Source: JALORV01 sp963703945 (lineage in GTDB: Bacteria; Pseudomonadota; Gammaproteobacteria; Burkholderiales; Burkholderiaceae_F). From it: DNA of 64,000 nt. Positions 51,762 to 60,530 of this stretch are shown here, piece after piece. The translations under genes were made by a program, and so were the position numbers. The notes below the pieces were generated by a model. It was given only the letters and a program-made list of their open reading frames with translations, was not told the origin of the DNA and searched no databases. The stretch is taken from positions 162,785-226,784 of the forward strand of contig CAVPGM010000045.1 in assembly GCA_963703945.1 (NCBI GenBank), given 5' to 3'. Within the stretch, counting starts at the first letter, position 1; every line of letters begins with the position of its first letter.

Positions 51762-53069
51762 CTAGGGCTTCAGTGGCTCGATCGCGTCGATGGCCTCGAT
51801 GACATGGCGCACCGCCTCCTTCTCGCCCTCGGTGAGGTGCGGGTTCCAGCAGTCCATCAACAGGATCAAGCGCGGCTGGTCCGAACGGTTCCAGGCCTCG
51901 TGTTCATAGGTGTCGTCGAAGAGGATCGGTTCGCCCTCGCGCCAGCGGTGCTCGACCCCGCCCACGTTGAGCGCGCAGTCGGGCGGAACGACGAGTGGCA
52001 GGTGGAACACGAGCCGTATGTTCGTCACGCCGTAGTGAGGCAGGATCGATGACTGCGGGCGGATCAGCGAGAAGCAGATTTCCGGCGCCTGGCGTGCCAC
52101 CCGGCACAGCTCGATCGACTCGAGCAGCGCGCTGGTGCGCGGGCAGCGCTTGTGGTTGGCGTCGTAGCGGACGCCATGGTTGTAGAAGAAGAACGCGTCC
52201 CAGGCGGGGTTCGCTGCCGCGCCGCCAATGGACTTCGGTGCCCTCTGGTCCGGCTTGAGGCCGAGGAAGCTGACGAAGTCGCGATCCTCCCGCAGCAGTT
52301 CTGCGGCTTCGTCGCGGATGTCCTGCCACGCGTCACGCAGTGTCGCCGCCCATGGTTGCAGCATCGGGTCGTGGTACGGCCCCGGCGGCAGATCGGGGAA
52401 CCAGAAGAGCTTCGGACGCTGGCGCGCGTCGGGCGGGCGCGCGTCCCATTCACGGAGATAGCCGGTTAGCGCGCGTTCGAAGCGGCGGAGCGAGTCGGCA
52501 CCGTGTCGTTCGCGAACTTCAGCGAATGCCGCGAACAGCAGCTCGCGCTTGTCGCGCCGGTAGGCTTCGATGGCGCGGCGCACAGCGTGCTGCCACTGCG
52601 GCTCGGTCGTCTCCGGGCTGAGCCAGCGACCCTGGGCGTTCGCTTCGACGAAGAGGCGGCTGCGAGCCCGCACTGCCGCGTGCGTATCGCCCAGCACGTC
52701 GCAAACGTCGCCGAGCATCAACCATCCTTCCAGGAAGCGTTGCTGGCGAAGTAGCACGGCTTCGAGCGCCGCACGCGCTGCCGCCGGGTCTCCACGGGCA
52801 AACTGCAGCCGTGCGACCGCGAAGCCCAGTTTGCCGTCGGAGTCATCGGCCTGCGGGGTGCGCAGCCATTGCAGGGCACCATCGAGGTCCCCGCGCTCGA
52901 CCATGTAGTCGGCGACCGCCAACCGTGCCGGCGTGCAATCGCGGTGCTCGGCGAGCAGGCTGCGCAGCAGCATCTCTGCATGCAGCACCTCGCCGCGCAT
53001 TGCATGTTCTTTGGCACGCGCCCATCGTGGATCGCTCGCCCAAGCTGCCTGCCGGTTGGTCCAGTCCAT
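51762..53069 (-). CDS. Aspartyl/asparaginyl beta-hydroxylase-like protein with TPR-like N-terminus
   Basis: 435 residues. Residues ~20-140 are tandem helical repeats (VLHAEMLLRSLLAEHRDCTPARLAVADYMV-type pairs). The C-terminal Asp_Arg_Hydrox domain has the Fe/2-oxoglutarate motif as SILPHYGVTNIRLVFHLPL and ILFDDTYEHEAWN. It would hydroxylate Asp/Asn in proteins or modify lipids or peptides. It is the only intact cassette gene on the minus strand, so the cassette promoter cannot drive it and it must carry its own promoter. Confidence 0.88.
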   Translation of the reverse strand: MDWTNRQAAWASDPRWARAKEHAMRGEVLHAEMLLRSLLAEHRDCTPARLAVADYMVERGDLDGALQWLRTPQADDSDGKLGFAVARLQFARGDPAAARAALEAVLLRQQRFLEGWLMLGDVCDVLGDTHAAVRARSRLFVEANAQGRWLSPETTEPQWQHAVRRAIEAYRRDKRELLFAAFAEVRERHGADSLRRFERALTGYLREWDARPPDARQRPKLFWFPDLPPGPYHDPMLQPWAATLRDAWQDIRDEAAELLREDRDFVSFLGLKPDQRAPKSIGGAAANPAWDAFFFYNHGVRYDANHKRCPRTSALLESIELCRVARQAPEICFSLIRPQSSILPHYGVTNIRLVFHLPLVVPPDCALNVGGVEHRWREGEPILFDDTYEHEAWNRSDQPRLILLMDCWNPHLTEGEKEAVRHVIEAIDAIEPLKP

Positions 53070-53482
53070 TCCGTACGATTGCTCAGCTGCGTGAGTGCTC
53101 GCTCGTCGAAGCGTGTTGCGTCATGACGAATACGCTGCATGCGCTTATCGATCGCATCCTTGACGTCACGCTCGCTCATCTTCTCATTGCTCGCGAGCGT
53201 CTTGCCATTCGCCGGACTGACCGATTGCAGTCCCGTCCGCACTCAGTCCGGAATCGTCAACACGTTGCCGCTGAAGGCTATCAGATTGCTCGCGGGCGGC
53301 GAAGCCAAGATCGGCGGCACGTTGGCCAGCGTGATCTTCGGCGCAGCGCCCGGCGTCAAACAGACGCGGCGAGTCAGAGGTGGAAGCGCGCGCCTGCGGC
53401 GCGCGCCGACCGCAGCCCTCCGCTCCTCGGCGCCGCAGAGTCGCTGCGCCCGCCGCCCGGCCGCGTTCGGGTGAGCCCAAAC
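53070..53482. other. Gene-less stretch upstream of the AspH gene
   Basis: Several short frames exist on both strands but none has a recognisable domain or ribosome site. A GTCAAAC near 53,357 could be the R'' of the attC that ends at 53,489. The GC-rich palindromic stretch GCGCGCGCCTGCGGCGCGCGC lies at about 53,386-53,406. Confidence 0.5.
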
Positions 53483-53489
53483 GTTAGGC
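53357..53489 (+). other. attC site 16, degenerate
   Basis: R' GTTAGGC at 53,483 is clear and is preceded by GGTGAGCCCAAAC. The matching R'' is uncertain (GTCAAAC near 53,357 proposed). It ends the cassette holding the reversed AspH gene. Confidence 0.6.
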
Positions 53490-53575
53490 ATCAGCCTCTC
53501 GCATCAAGAACGATCTGTCCACCAAGCAGGGTAGTGTCATCTATGCGATGAAGTAACTTCGGCACCGCCAGCACT

Positions 53576-53746
53576 ATGGTATGGGTCGTCCTTACTTGGG
53601 ACCTCCCTGGTGGGATCATCTGGTCTCTCTTCGCTATCTTTCTTTCTTATGCTCTATCCATTCTCTGGGGTTTGGGTATGTGGCACGCAATCTGGAAGCA
53701 CCGCGCTGCCACCGGTCACCAAGAGCCACCTCGGGAGCGGAGATGA
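53576..53746 (+). CDS. Cassette small membrane peptide, 56 aa
   Basis: A 57-codon frame starting ATG 53,576, ending just before R'' of the next attC, where cassette stops usually lie. One strong hydrophobic helix (GGIIWSLFAIFLSYALSILWGLG) is followed by a His/Lys/Arg-rich tail (WHAIWKHRAATGHQEPPRERR). It is the only plausible gene in a 330-bp cassette. Function unknown. Confidence 0.55.
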   Translation: MVWVVLTWDLPGGIIWSLFAIFLSYALSILWGLGMWHAIWKHRAATGHQEPPRERR

Positions 53747-53747
53747 T

Positions 53748-53824
53748 GCCTAACCCTTCGCTGCACCCGAGTGCGGAAGCGGGCTTCGCCCGCTTCCGCA
53801 CTCGGGTGAGCTCAAACGTTAGGG
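53748..53824 (+). other. attC site 17
   Basis: R'' GCCTAAC at 53,748 and R' GTTAGGG at 53,818. The inner arms are almost perfectly complementary (GCACCCGAGTGCGGAAGCGGG with CCCGCTTCCGCACTCGGGTG), the most regular stem in the array. Confidence 0.93.
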
Positions 53825-53832
53825 CTCACAGG

Positions 53833-53918
53833 ATGAGCAACAGCCCGCGCAACTCTCTTCGAACAGCCGCTCTGCTCGCAGTCACTTGCGTCATCCTAGT
53901 CGGTGAAGTCTTAGATTT
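53833..53918 (+). pseudogene. Cassette phosphatase-like gene, 5' part (cut by IS256)
   Basis: ATG 53,833, 9 bp after R', begins a signal peptide (SLRTAALLAVTCVILVGEV) that is cut by the IS256 element at 53,919. The body of the gene resumes at 55,271. Confidence 0.6.
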
Positions 53919-55270
53919 GCTGTAAATGAGAAGCGGGATGCATCCTGCGGTTTGAACGTTTGGCGGCGTTCGAACTGAGCAACCACGAGGAGCATCCCAT
54001 GGCGAGAGTACCGGCGAGCGAGGCGACTCGCAAACGATTGAAGGACATGCTGGCAGGCACGGGCGGGGTCGAGCGCAGCGCGCTGATGCGCGAAGCGGTG
54101 CGGCTGATCGTCGAAGAAGCACTCGAAGCCGAGGTTACCGAAGCGGTTGGTCGCGGCTACTACGACCGTGCCGAAGACGCCGGCCGTGGTCAGCGCAACG
54201 GTTATCGGACGGGGCGACTCGACAGCGCTGAAGGTCGGATCGAGTACGCCGTGCCGCAGGTGCGCGGCCTGGAGGGCTGGCGTTCCGAAGTGCGCGCCTC
54301 AGTGGGCGGCAAGACCGAAGAGTTGGAGCGACTGGCCATCGAGATGTACGCCCGTGGGCTGTCGATGCGCGATATCGAAGCGGCCTTCACCGATGAGCGT
54401 GGCCGCAGTGTGCTCACGCGCAGCGCGGCATCGCGCGTCGCCGAACGATTGTGGGATGACTACCAGGCCTTTGCCAGCCGCAGCCTGGCGGATCTGACGA
54501 TCCTGTATCTGTTTGTGGACGGCGTGGCCGAACGCTTGCATCTGGGTCAGCCCCGAGAGGCGGTGCTGGCCGCCTGGGGGATCGATGAGCGCGGTACCAA
54601 GCATCTGCTCGGGCTGCTGCCGGGCACCAAGGAAGACACTGCCAGTTGCCGCGACTTCCTGCGCGACCTGAAGGCGCGCGGGCTCGCCGATCCGTTGCTG
54701 GTGATCACCGATGGCGCACCGGGGTTGATCCGCGCAACCGACGACGTGTTGCCGCGCAGCCTGCGCCAGCGGTGTCTGGCGCACAAGATGCGCAACCTGC
54801 AGGCCAAGGTGCCGGAGGAACGCTGGCGCGAGATCGGGCCGGCGGCACGCGCCGTGTATCAGGCGCCCAGCCAGGCGCTGGCGACGCTGGCGGCCGAGAC
54901 GTTTCGCAAGGCCTGGGGCCAGGAGTTTCCGACGGCGGTGGCCTGCTTCGACGACGACTTCGACGCCTGCATTGCGCATCTGAAGCTGCCGATCGCACAT
55001 CGGCGCGTGACGCGCACGACAAATCTGCTCGAGCGTCTGTTTGGCGAAGAACGCCGGCGAACGAAGACGATTCCGCATGCCTTCGGTGAGCGCGCGGTGA
55101 TGAAGCTAATGTACGCGGCGCTGATCCGCGCCAGTCAGACCTGGCGCGGCGTGCCGATCACGGAGTTCGAACTCAAACAGCTCGAAGCGTTGCGCGACGA
55201 ACTGAATGCGCAATTCGAGAAGCGTCACGCATCACCGATTCAACCCGCATCCCGCTCACGAAATTACAGC
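53919..55270 (+). mobile_element. IS256 family element
   Basis: Imperfect terminal inverted repeats: GCTGTAAATGAGAAGCGGGATG at the left and the complement of GCTGTAATTTCGTGAGCGGGATG at the right, abbreviated here to their matching GCTGTAA and GCGGGATG parts. No target duplication is seen. It contains one transposase gene and splits a cassette gene. Confidence 0.8.
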
Positions 55271-55285
55271 AATCAGGGGACTTGA
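53999..55285 (+). CDS. IS256 family (mutator) transposase
   Basis: 428 residues. DDE positions are LFVDGVAERL and VITDGAPGLI, with the C-terminal RRTKTIPHAFGER region. An N-terminal DNA-binding part starts MARVPASEATRKR. A GAGGAG ribosome site precedes ATG 53,999. The stop lies 15 bp beyond the inferred right end of the element. Confidence 0.93.
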   Translation: MARVPASEATRKRLKDMLAGTGGVERSALMREAVRLIVEEALEAEVTEAVGRGYYDRAEDAGRGQRNGYRTGRLDSAEGRIEYAVPQVRGLEGWRSEVRASVGGKTEELERLAIEMYARGLSMRDIEAAFTDERGRSVLTRSAASRVAERLWDDYQAFASRSLADLTILYLFVDGVAERLHLGQPREAVLAAWGIDERGTKHLLGLLPGTKEDTASCRDFLRDLKARGLADPLLVITDGAPGLIRATDDVLPRSLRQRCLAHKMRNLQAKVPEERWREIGPAARAVYQAPSQALATLAAETFRKAWGQEFPTAVACFDDDFDACIAHLKLPIAHRRVTRTTNLLERLFGEERRRTKTIPHAFGERAVMKLMYAALIRASQTWRGVPITEFELKQLEALRDELNAQFEKRHASPIQPASRSRNYSNQGT

Positions 55286-55784
55286 CCTCCTAGTCTGCCG
55301 TGGCGCGTTCGCGAGTGATGAATCCCTTCAGGCGCCGAACGTCGTTCCTATCTCCGCGTTGCTGGTCACTTCTGGTCAACCAAGCAGGGTGGCCTTGTCC
55401 AAGTTGTCGGCGCAAGGCTTTGGTGCGGTCATCTACCTGGCACCACCGACCGTCTCAGACGCAGTCCCCGGCGAAGCGGACATTGTCCGAAAGCAGGGGC
55501 TGGAGTTCGTCAATATCCCCATCGAGTTTGGCAACCCGACGGAGGCCGACTTCCAGTCCTTCGTCGAGACCATGAACCGCCTCCGCGACCGAAAAGTGCT
55601 CGTCCATTGCCAAGTCAATATGCGCGCCTCAAGCTTTACCTTCCTGTACCGCGTGATCGTTGGTCGCGAGAAACCGGAGCAAGCCTACGAGTCGGTCGCA
55701 AGAGTCTGGTCACCGGAGGGCCCGTGGAGGAACTTGCTCATTACCGAGCTTCGAAAGGCTGGAATCGCCTTCGAGCCGTATTAG
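55271..55784 (+). pseudogene. Cassette tyrosine-phosphatase-like (DUF442/BLH type) gene, 3' part
   Basis: The readable portion begins ASDESLQAPNVVPISALLVTSGQPS and runs to the natural end. The P-loop reads VLVHCQVNMRASSF, a CX4R version of the usual HCX5R, as in some bacterial beta-lactamase-hydrolase-like phosphatases. The N-terminal signal peptide is separated by IS256. Secretion and hence function are likely lost. Confidence 0.72.
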
Positions 55785-55790
55785 AGTGAG

Positions 55791-55855
55791 GCCTAACCCA
55801 TCGCTCCAGCCGACGGCCTGCGGCCTCCGCACGCGGCTGAGCTCAAACGTTAGAC
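55791..55855 (+). other. attC site 18
   Basis: R'' GCCTAAC at 55,791 and R' GTTAGAC at 55,849; consensus CCAGCCGAC / CGGCTGAGCTCAAAC arms. Confidence 0.93.
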
Positions 55856-55910
55856 GTCATTTAGAAATGGCGTGCCTGAGCATCCGAAGGCCGCAAGAAT
55901 GGAGGTTCCG

Positions 55911-56282
55911 ATGAACCCGACCCTTCAGCCGCTCGTCAATCCGCTCTACAAGATCAAGCAAAGTCTGATCATTGCGCAGAGTGCCGAAATGCAAGTAATT
56001 GATCAAACGCTCGCGCCTGGAGAAGCCGTGCCGTGGCATCTGCATCCGGAAAGTGTTGACTACGTCATTTGCTTGCGCGGCGAGCTTCAGGTGCGCGAAA
56101 TCAATCCGGAGAAAGTCACCACCCTACGAGCGTTGGAGCGATGTCTCATTCCGAAGAGGCGACCTCACACCACCGTAAACGTTTCGACCGAAGAGTGCCA
56201 ATTCCTCATTGTTCAAGGTCCTGGTCATGTAGAGTTCCGCGCCCTTCCCAAGCTCGAGTCGCCATCGGCGGCGTCGAAATGA
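55911..56282 (+). CDS. Cassette cupin domain protein
   Basis: 123 residues. The metal motif PWHLHPESVDYVICLRGEL and the second half RRPHTTVNVSTEECQFLIVQG match the cupin 2 barrel. ATG 55,911 is favoured by GGAGGTTCCG just upstream; in-frame codons from 55,872 are possible. Substrate unknown. Confidence 0.83.
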   Translation: MNPTLQPLVNPLYKIKQSLIIAQSAEMQVIDQTLAPGEAVPWHLHPESVDYVICLRGELQVREINPEKVTTLRALERCLIPKRRPHTTVNVSTEECQFLIVQGPGHVEFRALPKLESPSAASK

Positions 56283-56283
56283 C

Positions 56284-56379
56284 GTCTAACAACGCGTTCG
56301 AGCGGACCGTGGGACATAGTGGGCCGCGTCTGTCCGCGGCACGGTCATCGTGGCCGGCCGCTCAACTCGGTCGTGAGAT
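56284..56379 (+). other. attC site 19
   Basis: R'' GTCTAAC at 56,284, R' GTGAGAT at 56,373 with the GTT triplet changed. Nearly identical over ~80 bp to the attC split between 56,888 and 61,857, and of a different type from the array consensus. Confidence 0.87.
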
Positions 56380-56433
56380 GGCGAGCAAAGGCGCATCACG
56401 GTTGCACACGTCTCGACACTTGGGAGGTGCATC

Positions 56434-56877
56434 ATGATTCGAGGCGGCTGTCTCTGTGGCGGCGTTCGATTCGAGATCGCTCGGGCTGTCGGACCGTTTG
56501 AGCTGTGCCATTGCAACCGATGCCGCAAGGCCAGCGGTTCAGCCTTCGTGCCTTGGTTGGCTGCACTACGCGAGGATTTCCGCCTTCTCCAGGGCGAAGA
56601 GCTGATTCAGAGGTACGAAGCCCCCCTCCGCGACAAGCCTCCTCCTTATCGCACATCCTTTTGCGGCCGATGCGGCTCGCCGGTACCCGATCCAAAGTCG
56701 GAATCCCCGTGGTTTGAGGTGCACGCCGGAGTACTCGATGACGATCCGGGCCTTCGACCCGAGAGACACATCCTGGTGGAGGCGAAATCGTCGTGGTTCA
56801 CGATCAGTGACGCGTTGCCTCAATTGGATAGAGCGGCCCTCACCGCCCTTCGAAATAGCAAGTCGTCACCACAATGA
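56434..56877 (+). CDS. Cassette GFA family (glutathione-dependent formaldehyde-activating-like) protein
   Basis: 147 residues. Zinc ligands are in GGCLCGGVRFE, LCHCNRCRKASGSAF and SFCGRCGSPVP. Members may bind glutathione adducts; many have unknown function. ATG 56,434 follows GGGAGGTGC. Complete. Confidence 0.9.
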   Translation: MIRGGCLCGGVRFEIARAVGPFELCHCNRCRKASGSAFVPWLAALREDFRLLQGEELIQRYEAPLRDKPPPYRTSFCGRCGSPVPDPKSESPWFEVHAGVLDDDPGLRPERHILVEAKSSWFTISDALPQLDRAALTALRNSKSSPQ

Positions 56878-56887
56878 GGAATTCGCC

Positions 56888-56902
56888 ATCTAACAACGCG
56901 TT
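56888..56902 (+). other. attC site 20, left part (split by IS91-like copy 2)
   Basis: ATCTAAC at 56,888 then AACGCGTT, where the element is inserted. The attC resumes CGAGCGGACC at 61,777. Confidence 0.85.
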
Positions 56903-57010
56903 GAACTAAACCGCTGACGCGGTGGGAACTGCGCGGAGGTTTGTCGTCGTTGTTGCAGTCGTACCTTGATCGATGCGGGCATGTGTCCGCGCCAGATCGA
57001 GGAGACGACG

Positions 57011-57881
57011 ATGACACCACTTCGGCGACGTATGTTGGACGCGCTCGTCTTGCACGGCAAGGCCACGCGTACGCAAGAGGCTTACATCGAAGCCGTCGCA
57101 AAGCTGGCGCGGCACTATCGGTGCAGCCCGGACCGACTGAGTGACGAGCAGGTGCAAGCAGTACCTCCTGAACCTGGTGCAAGCGCGCCACTTGGCACGC
57201 TCGAGCGTGAACCAGGCCGGCTGTGCGTTTCGGTTCTACGGCACCGTGCTGGGCCACGACGGCAAGGCATTCCAGATTCCACTGGCCCGCGCCCCGCAGA
57301 AGCTGCCCGAGATTCTGTCGCGCGAAGAGATTGCACGGCTGCTGGCGTGCGCGCAGCACTTCAAGGCGCGCACCGTGCTCGCCAGCGCCTACGCGCTCGG
57401 CCTGCGCGTGAGTGAGTTGTGCGCGCTGCGCATCGAGCACATCGATTCGGCCGCTGACCGCATGTGCGTGCGCGTGGTGCAGGGCAAGGGGGCCAGGGAC
57501 CGTTACGTGCCACTGAGCGCCGACCTGCTCGAGGCGCTGCGCCTGTACGTGCAGGCGGTGCGGCCCCGCCCGTGGTTGTTTGCCGCCGCCACCGATGCGA
57601 GCCGGTCACTGAACATCGAGCAGGCGCAGCGCTGGTATCACCGCGCGCGTGATGCGGCCGGCATCACCAAGGCGGGCGGCATCCACAGCCTGAGGCACTG
57701 CTATGCAACGCATCTGCTGGAGGCCGGGGTCGACTTGCACAGCATCTCGCAGTGGCTCGGCCACGGCCACGTGAGCACGACCGCGCGCTACCTGCACCTG
57801 GCACGGCCGGATACGCCCGACGGCGCTCGTCGTGCGCCACTCGCCTTGCTGTCGGGCCTGCCCGCATTGCTGCCGCACTGA
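57011..57881 (+). pseudogene. XerC-like recombinase of IS91-like copy 2, frameshifted
   Basis: Nearly identical to the intact gene at 37,322-38,200. One extra G near 57,157 breaks the frame (GTGCAACAG becomes GTGCAAGCAG), and one phenylalanine codon is missing near 57,235. All catalytic residues lie after the break. Confidence 0.9.
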
Positions 57882-57903
57882 GCGCGACCCGGTTCACACG
57901 GCG

Positions 57904-58205
57904 ATGTCGGCCACGCTGGCCGAGGTGCTCGCGCGCTTCGGGCCGCAGTATCTCGCGCGCCACGGCTTGAGCCGCGCGCAGGCGAGGGCCTGGCGCGCCA
58001 TCGCCGCGTGCCGCACTGCCGCGCTCGGCGGCGAGCGCCTGCAATGCGACGGCTGCGGGGCCGAGCAATGGCGCTGGCATTCGTGCCGTAACCGCCATTG
58101 CCCGCGCTGCCAGAAGCAGGCTGCCGACGCGTGGCGCCGTGCACGCCTGGCCGAGTTGCTCAACGTGCCGTATGCGCACCTGGTGTTCACGCTGCCGCAT
58201 GAACT
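57904..58205 (+). pseudogene. IS91 transposase copy 2, N-terminal part
   Basis: Zinc-binding N-terminus identical to copy 1, up to LPHEL, where the IS21 element enters at 58,206. Confidence 0.9.
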
Positions 58206-58274
58206 TGTCAACACCGCCTCAGATTTCCCCAGTTTGGTCGAAGTAAATTTCCCCACCCCAGTCGGATCGGATCG

Positions 58275-59126
58275 TCAGCCCGGCATGGACGCGGTGATGT
58301 CCTTTCGAGGTCGGCCCGGCCGGCGTTTGGTCAACGACGTCGGTGCCGCTTCGGTATGCAGTCCGCGGTTACGCAGGTGTTCCGGGATCAGGTCGGCGTG
58401 CTCGCGCAGGCGGTAGGAGTTGCCCTCGATCGGGATCACCACCGCGTGGTGCAGCAGGCGGTCGAGCAGTGCGGTGGCCACCACCGCGTCGCCGAAGATC
58501 TCGGCCCATTCGCCGAAGCCGCGGTTGCTGGTCATGATCAGCGCGCAGCGCTCGTAGCAGGCGTTGACGAGCTGGAAGAACAGGTTGCCGCCGCCGGATC
58601 CCACTGGCAGATAGCCGATCTCGTCGACGACGAGCAGGCTGTAGCGCGACAGGAACTTCACCCGCTCGCGGAGCTTCCCCTCGCGCTCGGCCTTGCGCAT
58701 CGAGTCCACCAGTTCGGCCAGCGTGGCGAAGTAGACGCTCTTGCCGGCCTTGACCGCTTCGACGCCCAGCGCGATGGCCAGATGGCTCTTGCCCGTGCCG
58801 GGCGGTCCCAGCAAGTGCACGCACTGGCGCCGCTCGACGAAGTCCAGTTGCGCCAGCGCCAGCACGCGGTTGCGCTCCAGGCTGGGCTGGAAGCTGAAGT
58901 CGTAGCCCGCCAGCGTCTTGATGGTGGTCAGCCGCGCGGTCTGCAGCGCCATCTTGATGCGGCGGCTCTCGCGCGTGGAGTACTCCTCGCCCAGCAGCGC
59001 GTCGATCGCCTCGAGCGCCGTGACCTCGCCCTGCTCGATGCGGGCGAGCGTTTCCTGCAGTGCTTCCAGCGCGCGCGGCATCTTCAGGCCCACGAGATGA
59101 CGGCGGATGCGTTCAGTGGTGCTCAT
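58275..59126 (-). CDS. istB: IS21 helper ATPase IstB
   Basis: 283 residues, AAA+ ATPase. Walker A LLGPPGTGKSHLA, Walker B LLVVDEIGYLP, then SNRGFGEWAEIFGD and ALLDRLLHHA. ATG 59,126 overlaps the istA stop by 4 bp. The C-terminus has an added RRPGRPRKD basic tail. Confidence 0.93.
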   Translation of the reverse strand: MSTTERIRRHLVGLKMPRALEALQETLARIEQGEVTALEAIDALLGEEYSTRESRRIKMALQTARLTTIKTLAGYDFSFQPSLERNRVLALAQLDFVERRQCVHLLGPPGTGKSHLAIALGVEAVKAGKSVYFATLAELVDSMRKAEREGKLRERVKFLSRYSLLVVDEIGYLPVGSGGGNLFFQLVNACYERCALIMTSNRGFGEWAEIFGDAVVATALLDRLLHHAVVIPIEGNSYRLREHADLIPEHLRNRGLHTEAAPTSLTKRRPGRPRKDITASMPG

Positions 59127-60371
59127 CGCACACCTCCGAGATGACGCGCGATGACCTCGTAGAACGCCAGCGGCCGCTGCGCCACCGCGTGGCCGGGCGG
59201 CCGCAGCGGCAGCCGGTGACCGATCGCCGCGCAGCACGCGGTGCAGCTGGCGATGGCCCGGCAGCACCGAGCGTTGCCGGCGTCCGACCAGCCGCGGGTG
59301 CACGGCAACGAGCTGGCCGTCGTGCAGGATGCGCACCTGATCGGCGGTCGTTTCGATCTCGAGCAGGCGGCCGCGGGTGCCGTCGGGAACGCTGTAGTAG
59401 TTGCCGCCGACACTGACGCAGCCTTCGTGGTTCAGGCGTCGCTCGATGCGCAGCACGGCATCGAAGCGGCCGGCCGGCAGCGGCAGCAGATGCGGGCGCT
59501 CTTCGGCGAAGTGCTCGGCGACGATCCGATCGGTGGTGCCGTGCCGGCGCACATTGGCCACCGTGTCGAGCCAGGCGCGCAGCTGCTGGTTCATGTCGTC
59601 GATGTCGGTGAAGGCGCGCGCCAGGAAGAAGTCGGCACGGATGTACCGATACGGCCGCTCGACCTTGCCCTTGGTCTTGGCCCGATACGGCGCGCAGGCC
59701 CGCGGGGCGAAGCCGTAGTGCGCTCCACAGCCCAGCAGCTTGGCGTTGTAGACGATGGGCTGGTCGGCGTCGGGCTCGCCCAGCACCGCTGTCTTCATGC
59801 GGTCGTACAGGATCTCGCGCGGCACTCCGCCGAAGTGCTCGAACGCCTCCATGTGACAACGAAGCACCGTGGCCAGGTCCTGATGCAGCACGAACTGCGC
59901 CCACAGATACCGGCTGTGACCCAGCACCATGGCAAACAGCCACACCTTGCGCTCCACCTCCGGCGCAGCGGCGAAGCGGACCCGGAACTCGGCAAAGTCG
60001 ACCTGCGCCTGCTGGCCCGCCGGTGTTTCGAAACGCACCTCGAACACCGGTGCCGCCGCCGGACGCACGCTGCGCAGGAAGTCACCCAGCGCGGTCTTGC
60101 CGCCGGCATAGCCCATGTCCCGGATCTCGCGCAGCAGCCGTGCGCCCGTCAACTGCGGCCACGCCAGCAGGCGCTCGCGTAGATAGTCCCGGTACGGATC
60201 GATCACCGTGCGCCGAGCAACCCGCGGCTTGTACTGCGGAGCCACCAGCCCACGCCGGATGTACTTGCGCACCGTCTTGCGGTCGAAGCCAGTGCGCTCG
60301 GCAATCGCCGAGACGCTCAGTCCCTGCCGATGCAACTCGAGAATCATCATCAACTCCCTCAGATCGATCAC
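59123..60371 (-). pseudogene. istA: IS21 transposase IstA, one frame break
   Basis: N-terminal helix-turn-helix (ELHRQGLSVSAIAERTGFDRKTVRKYI), then the DDE domain (VDFAEFRV, ILYDRMKTAV, TKGKVERPYRYIR). The frame breaks near 59,210; the true end (FYEVIARHLGGVR) lies in another frame and overlaps istB. Ignoring the break gives an artificial istA-istB fusion. GTG 60,371 is the chosen start. Confidence 0.87.
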
Positions 60372-60530
60372 CCGCCCTCCGCTCGCTGCGTCCGCGACGC
60401 CGCGATGTTCGGCCAGGTGCGTGAAGCCCCGGCGGGCCTCGGCCCGCCGGGGCTTCACTTCATGAATCGCTCAACTGGGGAAATTTCAAACGACCAAAGT
60501 GGGGAGTTTCTATCCGGCGGTGACAGAACT

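Larger units (their letters stand above)
58206..60525 (-). mobile_element. IS21 family element
   Basis: TGTCA...TGACA ends, with extra subterminal repeats near each end (TTTCCCCA / TGGGGA type). A 5-bp target duplication GAACT flanks it (58,201-58,205 and 60,526-60,530). It carries istA and istB on the minus strand. Insertion splits the IS91 transposase exactly between LPHE and LNPLARAH. Confidence 0.92.

Noticed and set aside
53139..53474. Plus-strand ORF with a hydrophobic N-terminus upstream of the AspH gene
   Set aside because: The signal-like start is followed by composition typical of the GC-rich attC stem. There is no ribosome site and no family match.
58275..60458. A single 727-aa IstA-IstB fusion protein
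   Set aside because: The IstA C-terminus in this frame is a non-conserved Ala/Arg run. The genuine end lies in another frame and overlaps the istB ATG in the usual way, so the fusion is a frameshift artefact.
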